This document shows, piece by piece, positions 1 to 8,153 of a stretch of DNA of 64,000 nucleotides. Under the pieces are notes generated by a model. The model was given only the letters and a program-made list of their open reading frames with translations, did no database searches and had not been told where the DNA came from. The position numbers were made by a program, and so were the translations under genes. The DNA comes from Chelativorans sp. (lineage in GTDB: Bacteria; Pseudomonadota; Alphaproteobacteria; Rhizobiales; Rhizobiaceae): assembly GCF_031180965.1 (NCBI RefSeq), contig NZ_JAPSLH010000004.1, forward strand, positions 124,001-188,000, in the 5' to 3' direction. The first letter of the stretch is position 1. Every line of letters starts with the position of its first letter.

Positions 1-702
1 TGCGGCACCCGAGAATGTCAGGGTGACGCTCTGCCGAAGCTCGTCGCCGGCTTTCACGACATAAGGAAAGCCCCATTCCAGCAGCCGCACATAGGTCTTG
101 AACGACGCGTCGGTCCAGTTGCGGTGATCCTCCATCTCCCACGCGTCGCCCTCCATCATGCATGTGGCGCTGATGCCGGGCGGCAGCTCAATTGTTAGGG
201 AGCGGATGTTTTTGAAATTCTGGTAAGGCGCGATGAACTCGGGGAAGCTCGACTGCTCCGACGTGCCATCGACGTAACCTACCGTTACAGGGCGACTGGC
301 CACACCTTCAAGCGGGTGGAGAACGACAAAGCCGGTGCGGCAAGTAAGGAAATCCTGCTCCGGCCGGGCAACGGCGCTGAAGCGGATGCGTCCGTCGAGC
401 GCACCCTCGATTTCGCCGCGCCAGTCGATTGCGCCGTCCTTGGTCCGGCAGCGGACATCGAAATGCACCGAAAACTGCTCTTCCTGCTGGTCGATTCGGA
501 GGTTTGATATCTGGGGATTTGCGGTGCCCCAGGCGCTGTCGCGAATCAGGAAGGAGACAGCCCGCAGGACCTCCGTCCCGGCGAATTTGATCCAGCGGAG
601 GCCGCCATCCTCGAATATGGCCGTCACAGGACCGGCGCGGAGCTCCCGCCGCTCCGGGCTTGTGCTTGTGGTACCGAACAAAGCGATCGCGGCGTCGACC
701 AT
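1..702 (-). CDS. D-apionate lactonase-like protein (partial)
   Basis: The gene runs off the left edge, so only the first 234 codons are visible. The start at 702 is preceded by GGGGGAGAG. The opening residues (LFGTTSTSPERRELRAGP, then LRWIKFAGTEVLRA and RDSAWGT) and the later block MEDHRNWTDASFKTY resemble, from memory, the family that includes ApnL, which opens D-apionolactone to D-apionate in apiose breakdown. No signal peptide is seen, so it is probably cytoplasmic. The nearby LacI regulator and ribose-type ABC transporter fit a sugar or sugar-acid pathway, but an integrase remnant and a MucR gene lie between. The family match is by recall of motifs, and a related uncharacterised sugar-acid protein is possible. 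Confidence 0.5.
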   Translation of the reverse strand, partial: MVDAAIALFGTTSTSPERRELRAGPVTAIFEDGGLRWIKFAGTEVLRAVSFLIRDSAWGTANPQISNLRIDQQEEQFSVHFDVRCRTKDGAIDWRGEIEGALDGRIRFSAVARPEQDFLTCRTGFVVLHPLEGVASRPVTVGYVDGTSEQSSFPEFIAPYQNFKNIRSLTIELPPGISATCMMEGDAWEMEDHRNWTDASFKTYVRLLEWGFPYVVKAGDELRQSVTLTFSGAA

Positions 703-1017
703 GGCCTCTCTCCCCCTTGCAGTGGCATGCCGGGCAAGCGCATGCCAAAGAGGTGACATAAAGGGGCAATTCCGGTCGACGACGCAATCTCCCTTCAAGC
801 ACCCGCGCAGCAATCGCGCGCGCTTGCCCAACCGGACGGCAGCAATGGCCGCGCGTCTCCGCGGCCTGATAGCTTCTGGCCTGGCGTCAACGGGCGAACG
901 GCGGTCGGAGCATCCGTACACCCCGCGCGCCTCTTGGCTTGACGAGAAAGAGCACTATCCGCATCGTTTACAAAACAATCGGGTCAGCCATTCCCGTGGA
1001 CGGTGTTTCTAAGGGAT
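703..1017. other. Non-coding stretch left of the integrase remnant
   Basis: These 315 bases hold the leader of the leftward lactonase-like gene. I see no credible gene, tRNA or terminator. The composition is more mixed than in neighbouring genes, which fits the edge of a decayed insertion. Confidence 0.4.
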
Positions 1018-1215
1018 ATGTATACCATAATCAGCGGAGTTCGGAGCGTAATCCAGCGGGGCGGCAGGCGCAAATACTTGACCGGTGACGAGCGCAGGCG
1101 CTTTCACACTGCTGCCGCCAGGCAACAAAAGGACGTTTACGTATTCTGCCGCGTGCTTCTGGAGACGGGGTGCAGAATCTCGGAGACGCTGAACCTCTCG
1201 CTGGATGTTCGATAA
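1018..1215 (+). pseudogene. Truncated tyrosine-recombinase (phage-type integrase) fragment
   Basis: An open frame of 65 codons starts at an ATG with AAGGG six bases upstream. It reads GRRKYLTGDERRRFH, then VYVFCRVLLETGCRISETLNL, which is the start of a phage-integrase core: the loop before the first catalytic Arg (the pattern TGCRISE) is there. The frame stops a few residues later, and no further recombinase sequence (second Arg-His box or the Tyr nucleophile) follows in any frame. A full enzyme would be about 200 to 400 residues, so this is a dead remnant. It marks past mobile DNA between the lactonase-like gene and the LacI locus. Confidence 0.7.
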
Positions 1216-1498
1216 AGGGCATATCTTCGGCGCCACGCCGACCAGTTCTTCACGTCGCATAGAGCTAATAGGCAAAGGGGGAGAAGAGGCCCTGGGGGGC
1301 GTGTCGGACCTCTTCTCCCTTTTTCGGCGGACCGAGGGGGCTTTTCGGAATTCCGCCGAATTCGTGAGCGGATGTCTTTTCCCGTACGGGGATCGGAAGC
1401 GCCGCGAGGGCGGACGGCCCTCTTCTTCCTTCCAGCGCCGAGGGCTTTCGTGCCTCCGCCCCCCAATACGGGACTTCTCCACATCCGCTGATCAGTCG

Positions 1499-1951
1499 CT
1501 AGTGCTTCATGCGCGTGTTGAAGCCCTTCTGCATGGCGATCTGGGAACGCAGCTCGCTATAGGCCGGAGCGACCATGGGGTAGTCCTCCGAGAGCCGCCA
1601 CTTCTGCCGGTATTCCTTGGGCGTCAGGTTGTACGCCTTTTTTAGATAGCGCGTGAGCACCTTCTTCTTCTTGCCATCCTCCAGGCAGATGATGAAGTCG
1701 CGCTGCACCGATTCTTCGATAGGGACGGCAGGCTTAAGGTCGCGAGCCGGCGCGCCCTCCCCGTCAAGTTTAAGCTGCCCAAGTGAATTGTGCACGTCCG
1801 AAATCAGGTTAGGAAGCTCGCGACTCGGCAGCGCGTTATTGGATACATAGGCGGCGACAATTTTGCAGGTCAGCTTGACAGAATCGACGGGAGATCCGCG
1901 CGTCCACTCCTCGGCCTCCCCTCTAAACGCGGCATCATCTTCATCTTGCAT
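1499..1951 (-). CDS. MucR/Ros-family transcriptional regulator with a degenerate zinc finger
   Basis: This 150-residue protein matches MucR/Ros regulators: an N-terminal helical part (KIVAAYVSNNALPSRELPNLI, about residues 31-51), a linker with LKPAVPIEESV, then the DNA-binding part with FIICLEDGKKKKVLTRYLK and NLTPKEYRQKWRLSEDYPM. In typical members the finger reads CLEDGKKFKSLKRHL-TH. Here the two histidines that bind zinc are replaced (Tyr in TRYL, Ala in KKAYN) and an extra Lys-rich run is present. Such non-zinc Ros homologues are known in Mesorhizobium, so it may still fold. A purine-rich GGAAGGGGTGGAAG precedes the start at 1951. It sits alone beside an integrase remnant, which suggests an accessory copy rather than the core MucR. 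Confidence 0.85.
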   Translation of the reverse strand: MQDEDDAAFRGEAEEWTRGSPVDSVKLTCKIVAAYVSNNALPSRELPNLISDVHNSLGQLKLDGEGAPARDLKPAVPIEESVQRDFIICLEDGKKKKVLTRYLKKAYNLTPKEYRQKWRLSEDYPMVAPAYSELRSQIAMQKGFNTRMKH

Positions 1952-2765
1952 TCGCTTCCACCCCTTCCACTCAATGAAGAAGAATCTGGACTGTTCGCCT
2001 GTCGGTCGGAGTCCGGACGAAACCGGCGCCGCCCCCCCTTCCCCTTCAAGACCACCGAGCAACGCACAGCCCGCACTTTGCTCCAGTGACCGCTGCTGTG
2101 TCTCTTGTTCGTCACAACATCCCCTCCATAGGGGGGCTAAACAGGCGGTTGTTGTCACCCCTCCGGCGCTTCAGTAAACATGTGTGAATACACTGCCGAC
2201 TGCGGTTCCTCTCGATGTACAGGCATCGCCGCACCCTACCGCAGTGGCACCCTCTAGTTCCCCCGCAGACGAGCATGGAAGGCGGTGCAACCGCCCGCAA
2301 GATCGGATTTCACGATGACCCGGTGAGGTCCCGAGCCCTCGCCGCCCCCTCCGGTCGTCCAGCCGAAAACCCATCGCCCCTGTTTACATTCGCGTCAAAG
2401 TCGTAACACCATCTATAAGAAGTACCGGCCACAGAGTGTCAAGTGCTTTTACCACTATACCGGGTAAACATATTGCCGGCTCCTCGCGGGATTGTAGAGG
2501 CACGATCCTTTGACTTGGATGGCAGGATGCGGCTGCGGCAAGGAGGTAAATCTCCTGGCCTTCCTCTAGCGTGTTCCTTCTTTCGCCTGGCTATTCGATA
2601 TGGCGGCGCGTCTATCGCGCCCGGTAAGCTAAACAGCCGTCATTCGCCCTGGAATACTCCATTCACCGTTGCATGAGCTTGTACCGACCAGAGGGCGTGC
2701 TGGGCCGTGGTGGTTACGCCGCGGTGTCGGGTTGCCTTATCGCGTTTCATTGAGGTGACCGGCGG
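1952..2765. other. Long non-coding stretch between mucR-like gene and lacI
   Basis: About 810 bases without a convincing gene. Short open frames exist on both strands but have no ribosome site or recognisable sequence. On the minus strand TTGACA (2437-2442) lies 19 bases from TATAGA (2412-2417), a weak sigma-70-like pair that could drive the MucR gene with a long leader. A short hairpin, CCCCTCC-ATA-GGGGGG, lies near 2123-2139. The stretch looks like eroded mobile-element DNA. Confidence 0.4.
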
Positions 2766-2783
2766 GCGGCCGAAGGCGGCCGC
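2766..2783 (-). terminator. Hairpin directly after the lacI stop codon
   Basis: A perfect 7-bp stem (GCGGCCG/CGGCCGC) with a 4-base loop begins at the last base of the LacI stop codon. There is no T-run, so it is either a weak terminator or a 3' end protector. Confidence 0.4.
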
Positions 2784-3841
2784 TATAGAACGTTATGCAC
2801 CAGGCAGGGCCGGCAGGAGTTGCGAATCACGAGCCTCCCCTGAAGGGAGAGGTGGCGCGGGAAATGGGCCTCGCTGCCGCCCAGCCGCTCGAGCAGCAGC
2901 TTGGCAGCGTTCTCGCCGATCGCCCGTACGGGCTGGGCGACCGTCGTCAATTGCGGCTGAAACACGTCCGCCCAGGGAAAATCGTCGAAGCAGGCCACGG
3001 AGATGTCGTCCGGGCAGGAAAGCCCAAAATCCCTTATCGCCTTCATCACGCCGATCACCATCAGGTTGTTGGCGGCAAAGAGCGCAGTTGGGCGCTCAGG
3101 GAAGGCCAGCAACTCCATGGTTGCCTGATAGGCATCGGCCTCGCGGAAATTTCCGAATCTGACGAGTTCCTGCCTGTAGGGAACGCCCGCGGCTTCCAGC
3201 GCATCGCGATAACCCTGCAGCCGCTCCCGCCCGGTAGATGTATCAAGCGGTCCCGAGACATACCCTATCCGCCGGTGAGCGAGATCCAGCAGATATGTCA
3301 CCGCATCGCAGGCGGCTCGCCGATTGTCGAGGATGACCGCGTCCAGGTCGACGCCGTCACACACGCGGTCGATCAGCACAATTGGGACGCCGGCGCTTTG
3401 CAAGACCGGCTTCAGTTTGACCTCGTCTCCCGCCGGCGCCACTATGAGACCATCGACCATCCGGTCCAGCAATAGGCTCACATGCTCGAGCTGGGCTGCA
3501 GCATCCTCATCATTGCTGCAGAGCATGACCGCATAGCCCGCCTCGTGCAGCACACCCTGGATGGCCGAGACCACGTCTGTGAAAAACGGATTTGTGATGT
3601 CGGCCACCGTCAGGCCGATGGTGCGCGTCTTGCCCAACTTGAGACTGCGAGCGATGGTATTGCGCTTGTAACCGATCGCCTGAATGGCCGCTTCGATGCG
3701 CTCGCGAAGTTGCGGGCTCACGGAAACGGTTCCGTTCACCACCGCTGACACGGTGGCGACCGACACGCGCGCTGCCTCCGCCACGTCCAGCATCGTCGGC
3801 CCTGTCGATCTCGGGCGCCGAATGCGCTTCGCTTCGTCCAT
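2783..3841 (-). CDS. LacI-family transcriptional repressor
   Basis: This 352-residue protein has the LacI layout: an N-terminal helix-turn-helix with hinge (TMLDVAEAARVSVATVSAVVNG, about residues 16-37) followed by a periplasmic-binding-protein-like effector domain (TRTIGLTVADITNPFF, GLIVAPAG, IVLIDR, TALFAANN). It is divergent from the sugar ABC operon and probably represses it and itself, with a sugar as inducer. I chose the ATG at 3841. A GTG at 3877 in the same frame would add 12 residues but would put the proximal operator inside the coding sequence. Neither start has a well-spaced ribosome site (GAGGAA touches the ATG), so the start is uncertain while the family is not. Confidence 0.9.
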   Translation of the reverse strand: MDEAKRIRRPRSTGPTMLDVAEAARVSVATVSAVVNGTVSVSPQLRERIEAAIQAIGYKRNTIARSLKLGKTRTIGLTVADITNPFFTDVVSAIQGVLHEAGYAVMLCSNDEDAAAQLEHVSLLLDRMVDGLIVAPAGDEVKLKPVLQSAGVPIVLIDRVCDGVDLDAVILDNRRAACDAVTYLLDLAHRRIGYVSGPLDTSTGRERLQGYRDALEAAGVPYRQELVRFGNFREADAYQATMELLAFPERPTALFAANNLMVIGVMKAIRDFGLSCPDDISVACFDDFPWADVFQPQLTTVAQPVRAIGENAAKLLLERLGGSEAHFPRHLSLQGRLVIRNSCRPCLVHNVL

Positions 3842-3848
3842 TTCCTCA

Positions 3849-3856
3849 AAACGTTT
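3849..3856. promoter_or_regulatory. LacI-type operator, proximal copy
   Basis: AAACGTTT, a perfect palindrome with the central CG typical of LacI-family operators, in the context TCAAAACGTTTCG. It lies 8 bases upstream of the chosen lacI start, in a position suited to autorepression. Confidence 0.6.
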
Positions 3857-3943
3857 CGCGGGTCTGACGGCGATCACTACGCGATTTTAGCTCTCTGAGC
3901 AATCATGGGCGCCGTATGGCTCCGGCCATGCTTGACTCGGCCG

Positions 3944-3951
3944 AAACGTTT
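3944..3951. promoter_or_regulatory. LacI-type operator, distal copy
   Basis: AAACGTTT again. Read on the minus strand the context is TCTAAACGTTTCG, identical to the proximal copy in 12 of 13 positions. The two centres are 95 bases apart, about nine helical turns, which would allow one repressor tetramer or two dimers to form a loop. Confidence 0.6.
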
Positions 3952-4242
3952 AGAATAACGTCGAGCTCTCCTGACAAAGGCTGGATTGGGAGGCCACCCT
4001 TGTCGTGATGCAGCAATCAAACAGACCGAATTTGCGCGCCTGCTCGGTGGCGCAGCCCGCCACCCTCGCGGCCAACGCCGCCTTGCGCTTCGGCCTCGGG
4101 CACCGCGCTGTTCCGTCTGACGCCCCGAACTTGCGGGGAACACCCTGCACCACATCGAGGACGCGGGGGATCGCGGATGCATGAGGACGCTGGCGGGCCA
4201 GTGACGGGCGCGAACGGGGCCTTTGTTGGTGGCGGGGAGGCA

Positions 4243-5766
4243 ATGCTCTCTGCGCGCAGCATATCAAAGCGATTTGGCGGCATTGCCGCGCTTCGCGCGG
4301 TCGATTTCGAACTCGTGCGGGGCGAGATCCACGCGCTGATGGGCGAAAATGGTGCCGGCAAATCAACCCTGATGAAGATTCTGTCGGGCGTCTACCCGGA
4401 CTATGAGGGCGAAATGCGCCTCGACGGTTCGTCCGTGCACTTCTCCAGTGTCCGCGAGGCGGAGGCAGCGGGCATCGCGATCATCCACCAGGAGCTGAAC
4501 CTCGTTCCCGAGCTCAGCGTCGCGGACAACATCTTTCTCGGACGGGAGCGGCTGATCGGCGGCCTCTTCATCGACCGGCGGGCAAGCAGCAGGGCAGCGC
4601 GTGCACTGCTCGGCCGGCTCGGCATCGACATCGATCCGGATGCGCGGGTGGCCTCGCTGCGGGTCGGCGAACAGCAGTTGGTCGAGATCGCCAAGGCCCT
4701 TTCCATTTCGGCCCGCATCCTCATCATGGACGAGCCCACCTCGGCGCTTTCCCCGGCCGAATGCAAACGCCTGTTCAAGGTCATACGCCAGCTCGCGGCC
4801 GACGGGGTGGGGATCATCTATATTTCCCACCGCATCGACGAGGTCCTGGAACTTGCCGACCGCGTCACCGTCTTCCGCGACGGGCGCCACGTGCTCACCA
4901 AGCCGATGGCCGAGACCACGGCAGATGAGATCATTGCCGCGATGGTAGGCCGCGAGCTGCTGCAGGCGCGGCATGAAGACCGCCTGATCGGCAACAAGGT
5001 CGTCATCTCGGTGCGCGACCTTTCGCTGTCCATTCCGCATCGGAACGGCTGGCGGCAGGTGCTGTCGGGCGCGAATTTCGATCTCCGCGCGGGCGAGATC
5101 CTCGGCATTGGCGGCCTGCTCGGCTCCGGGCGCACGGAAATCCTGGAGGCGATCTTCGGATGCTCGAACGGGCGGGCGGGCGGGGAGATCGTGCTGGACG
5201 GCGTGCCCGTCTCCATCAGCTCCCCGCGCGAAGCGCGCCGGTTGGGCATCGCATTGGTGACGGAAGACCGGAAGACGCAAGGACTGCATCTCGAGGCGTC
5301 GATCACGGACAATGTGGCGCTCCCGCTGGTGTCGAGGCTCTCCCGTCTTGGCCTGCGCTCTTTCCGCCGCGAGGCAGAGCTCGCCCGGCATGCGGTCGAG
5401 ACGCTTAGCGTGCGCTGCAGCGGCGTGGAACAGCCCGCGGGAACCCTTTCGGGGGGCAATCAGCAGAAGGTGGTCATTGGAAAGTGGCTGGCGACGGGAC
5501 CGCGCGTGCTGCTGCTCGACGAGCCCACGCGCGGCATCGATGTCGGCGCGAAACGCGAGATCTACGACCTCATTTTCGAGCTGGCGCGCGGCGGCCTTTC
5601 CATCATCGTCGTCAGTTCCGAACTTCCTGAACTGCTGCTCCTTTCAGACAGGATCCTGGTGATGTCCGAGGGGCGGCAAAGCGGTCTTCTTCCCCGGGAG
5701 GAGGCGACCGAGGAGCGCGTCATGCAGCTTGCCGCCCCGCGCAGCCGGAAGGGAATGGCCGCATGA
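4243..5766 (+). CDS. Sugar ABC transporter ATP-binding protein (RbsA/MglA type)
   Basis: A 507-residue double ATPase that powers sugar import at the inner membrane. The first half has Walker A GENGAGKST (34-42), then EIAKALSI and the Walker B LIMDEPTSALS. The second half has a degenerate P-loop (GLLGSGRTE) with an intact signature LSGGNQQK and LLLDEPTRGIDVG, the usual asymmetry of the ribose/galactose class. The ATG at 4243 is chosen because GGGGAGG sits four bases upstream; an earlier in-frame start at 4177 has no such site. Its stop overlaps the permease start by ATGA, so the two are translationally coupled. It is the first gene of a three-gene operon divergent from lacI. Confidence 0.95.
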   Translation: MLSARSISKRFGGIAALRAVDFELVRGEIHALMGENGAGKSTLMKILSGVYPDYEGEMRLDGSSVHFSSVREAEAAGIAIIHQELNLVPELSVADNIFLGRERLIGGLFIDRRASSRAARALLGRLGIDIDPDARVASLRVGEQQLVEIAKALSISARILIMDEPTSALSPAECKRLFKVIRQLAADGVGIIYISHRIDEVLELADRVTVFRDGRHVLTKPMAETTADEIIAAMVGRELLQARHEDRLIGNKVVISVRDLSLSIPHRNGWRQVLSGANFDLRAGEILGIGGLLGSGRTEILEAIFGCSNGRAGGEIVLDGVPVSISSPREARRLGIALVTEDRKTQGLHLEASITDNVALPLVSRLSRLGLRSFRREAELARHAVETLSVRCSGVEQPAGTLSGGNQQKVVIGKWLATGPRVLLLDEPTRGIDVGAKREIYDLIFELARGGLSIIVVSSELPELLLLSDRILVMSEGRQSGLLPREEATEERVMQLAAPRSRKGMAA

Positions 5767-7088
5767 GTGCGCTGAAACTCCTGTCCCGCACCAAGCTTTA
5801 TTGGGGCCTCACCGCGATTTTCCTGATCGGCGTGCTGAGTTCGCCCGTCACCTCCTCCGGCAAAAACATCTTCCTCTCCCACGGCAATCTGCTCGATGTG
5901 CTGAGACAGGTGTCGACCACGGGCCTGATTGCCACCGGCATGACGGCCGTCATCATCACCGGCGGCATCGATCTGTCGGTCGGCTCGCTTCTGGCCATCA
6001 GCACCGTCGTTTGCGCCATGCTGCTCACCATTGAGGGCACCACGCCGGCGGCTTTGATGGGATTGCCGGCAGCCGGCCTGCTTGCCCTACTGGTCGGCGC
6101 AGCGCTCACCCGCTTCATCCTCATCAACCGCGAAAAGGCGCGCCGCGGCGAAGAGTTGGGCAGGGATATCCGTCTGAACCCCATTCAGGGTGTGGCGATC
6201 CCCGCCCTCGTCGGCGTGCTTTTTTGCAGCCTGCTCCTGTGGTTCCTGTTGCCGCAGGTGCAGACCAAGTTCGGCGTGCTCGGGGTGCTCATCGTGGCGC
6301 CCTGCGTCGGCCTCATGTTCGGGGCGATAAACGGGGCGATCATCGTGGCAGGCCGGCTGCAGCCCTTCATCGTCACTTTGGCAATGATGGTCACCGCGCT
6401 CGGGATTGCGCGGCTTACGGCCGGACAGAACAATGCGGTTCTGCCGGTCTATACCGGCACGAATGCAACTGCCGACTTCGACGTGCTGCGCTCGCTTGTC
6501 TTCGGTGTGGTGCCGATGCCGGGGCTGTTCTTCATCGCCGCAATCCTCATCTATGGGGCGGTACTGCGCTTTACGCCTTTTGGCCGGTATATCTATGCGA
6601 TCGGCGGCAATGAGGAGGCTGCGCGACTGTCGGGCATTCCCGTGGGGCAGGTGAAGATCGCCACCTATGCCATCTCAGGCCTCCTCGCCGGCATAGCCGC
6701 CGTGCTCTATGTGGCGCAATACCGGCAGGGCAAGCCGGATGCCGGGGCCGGGCTCGAGCTCGACGCCATCGCCGCTGTGGTGATTGGCGGCACCAGCCTG
6801 ATGGGCGGCCGCGGGAGCCTCGCCGGCACCTTCTGCGGGGTCGTCATCTTCGGGCTTCTGTCGAACATCCTGCAGCTCCACAACATCAACTCCAATCTTC
6901 AGCTGGTGCTGAAGGGGCTGATCATCATCGGCACGGTGCTCGTTCAGGAGCGCAATGCCGCCGAACTCCTATCCTTTCTGCGCCTGCCGGGCCTGCGGGC
7001 AGCGCAACCGGGAACTCCCGCCGGAGAGCGGGCGTCGCAGGAAAGCCTATCAAACAACATCGGAGGAAACGCCAATGAAACGTCGTGA
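5763..7088 (+). CDS. Sugar ABC transporter permease (RbsC type)
   Basis: A 441-residue integral membrane protein of the BPD_transp_2 family with about ten hydrophobic segments. It shows the conserved blocks GGIDLSVGSLLA, AINGAIIVAGRLQPFIVTLA and GGTSLMGGRGSLAGT. It is longer than RbsC (about 320) because of a hydrophilic insertion after the second membrane segment (LINREKARRGEELG) plus an extra segment, and a polar tail of about 40 residues. Such longer permeases occur in the rhizobial sugar ABC class. It forms the channel with the upstream ATPase and receives sugar from the downstream binding protein, whose gene overlaps its end by 14 bases. Confidence 0.93.
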   Translation: MSALKLLSRTKLYWGLTAIFLIGVLSSPVTSSGKNIFLSHGNLLDVLRQVSTTGLIATGMTAVIITGGIDLSVGSLLAISTVVCAMLLTIEGTTPAALMGLPAAGLLALLVGAALTRFILINREKARRGEELGRDIRLNPIQGVAIPALVGVLFCSLLLWFLLPQVQTKFGVLGVLIVAPCVGLMFGAINGAIIVAGRLQPFIVTLAMMVTALGIARLTAGQNNAVLPVYTGTNATADFDVLRSLVFGVVPMPGLFFIAAILIYGAVLRFTPFGRYIYAIGGNEEAARLSGIPVGQVKIATYAISGLLAGIAAVLYVAQYRQGKPDAGAGLELDAIAAVVIGGTSLMGGRGSLAGTFCGVVIFGLLSNILQLHNINSNLQLVLKGLIIIGTVLVQERNAAELLSFLRLPGLRAAQPGTPAGERASQESLSNNIGGNANETS

Positions 7089-8040
7089 ACTGCTGCGCAC
7101 CGCCCTCTTGAGCGCTGCGCTCGCCACAGCAACCGCTCTTGTCTCCCCGCTGGATGCGCTCGCCCAGGAGAAGAAATTCACCATCGGCTTCTCGCAAGCC
7201 ACCACCATCGAGCCCTGGCGCGCTCAGTTCAACAAGGACATCATCGCCGAGGCCGAGAAGCATCCGGAGGTCGAACTGATCATCACCGACGGGGAGGACC
7301 GGACGGAAAAGCAGGTGGCTGATGTGGAGAACCTGATCCGCCAGGAGGTGGACGCCCTGCTCATCTCGCCGAAGGAATCGGCCGGCCTCACCGGCGTCGT
7401 CCAGAAGGCCGTCGATGCAGGCATCCCCGTTTTTGTTCTCGACCGCAACGTCGACACCGACCAGTACACACAGTTTGTCGGCGGAGACAACAAGCTGATC
7501 GGCAGGGCGGCCGGGGAATATGCGGTGGAGCTCCTGGGCGGCAAGGGTAAGGCCGAGGGCAATGTCGTCGAGATATGGGGCGGGTTGGGCACCCAGCCCG
7601 CGCATGACCGTCACGAGGGCTTCCATGAACATACTGACAAGGAACCCGGCATCAAGTACCTGCTCGACCAGCAGTCGGCGGACTGGAAACAGGACGAGGC
7701 CTACAACATCATGGCCACCGCCCTGCGCAACCATGAGGACATAGATCTGGTCTACGGCCACAACGATCCTATGGCCTATGGCGCTTATCTCGCCGCCAAA
7801 GACGCGGGCCGCGAGAAGGATATCAAGTTCATCGGCATCGACGCACTGCCGAACGAGGGCGTGACCTGGGTGGCCAATGGCGAGCTGACCGCCACCTTCC
7901 TCTACGCCACCCCCGGCGCGGAAGGCCTTCGCCAGGCGATCAAGCATCTGAACGGCGAAAAGGTGGAAAAGACGGTGGTGCTTCCGACCATGAAGGTGAC
8001 AAAGGAAAACGCAGCGGACATTCTGAAGAACGGGTTCTGA
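7075..8040 (+). CDS. Periplasmic sugar-binding protein of the ABC transporter
   Basis: A 321-residue substrate-binding protein with a signal sequence (MKRRELLRTALL, hydrophobic core, cleavage near ALAQEKK). The mature part starts KFTIGFSQATTIEPWRAQ and continues with VDALLISPKES and VFVLDRNVDTDQ, the type I fold of the ribose/galactofuranose class. The start has CGGAGGAAACGCC just upstream and lies inside the end of the permease gene. The substrate cannot be read directly; the neighbouring lactonase-like gene makes apiose or a related branched sugar a candidate. Encoding the binding protein last is less common than first but does occur. Confidence 0.93.
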   Translation: MKRRELLRTALLSAALATATALVSPLDALAQEKKFTIGFSQATTIEPWRAQFNKDIIAEAEKHPEVELIITDGEDRTEKQVADVENLIRQEVDALLISPKESAGLTGVVQKAVDAGIPVFVLDRNVDTDQYTQFVGGDNKLIGRAAGEYAVELLGGKGKAEGNVVEIWGGLGTQPAHDRHEGFHEHTDKEPGIKYLLDQQSADWKQDEAYNIMATALRNHEDIDLVYGHNDPMAYGAYLAAKDAGREKDIKFIGIDALPNEGVTWVANGELTATFLYATPGAEGLRQAIKHLNGEKVEKTVVLPTMKVTKENAADILKNGF

Positions 8041-8084
8041 GCAGAGCGAGAGAGGTCCCGCCCCTGCTCCTTCGGCACTCGCGT

Positions 8085-8112
8085 GAACGCCGGCGCAATG
8101 CCGGCGTTTACG
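8085..8112 (+). terminator. Terminator after the sugar ABC operon
   Basis: A perfect 9-bp stem, AACGCCGGC/GCCGGCGTT, with loop GCAAT, 46 bases after the binding-protein stop and followed by a short T-rich stretch. It separates the operon from the DUF1349 gene. Confidence 0.65.
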
Positions 8113-8153
8113 TTAGGCACCGACTAGTGGGCGGCATGGAAGAGGAATGTTCG

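Larger units (their letters stand above)
3842..4242. promoter_or_regulatory. Divergent control region between lacI and the sugar ABC operon
   Basis: This 400-base region must hold the promoters of both divergent units. It contains two copies of an AAACGTTT palindrome, listed separately. The right half, 3960-4240, is GC-rich and shows no other feature I can support. The operon's first gene has GGGGAGG four bases before its ATG. Confidence 0.6.

Noticed and set aside
2405-2470. tRNA-like stretch on the minus strand (GTATAGTGGTAAAAGCACTTGA)
   Set aside because: It resembles a D-arm, but no acceptor, anticodon or T-arm pairing follows.
4363-5391. Long open frame on the minus strand opposite the sugar ATPase gene
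   Set aside because: It mirrors a clear ATPase gene, has no family motif, and such frames are normal in GC-rich DNA.
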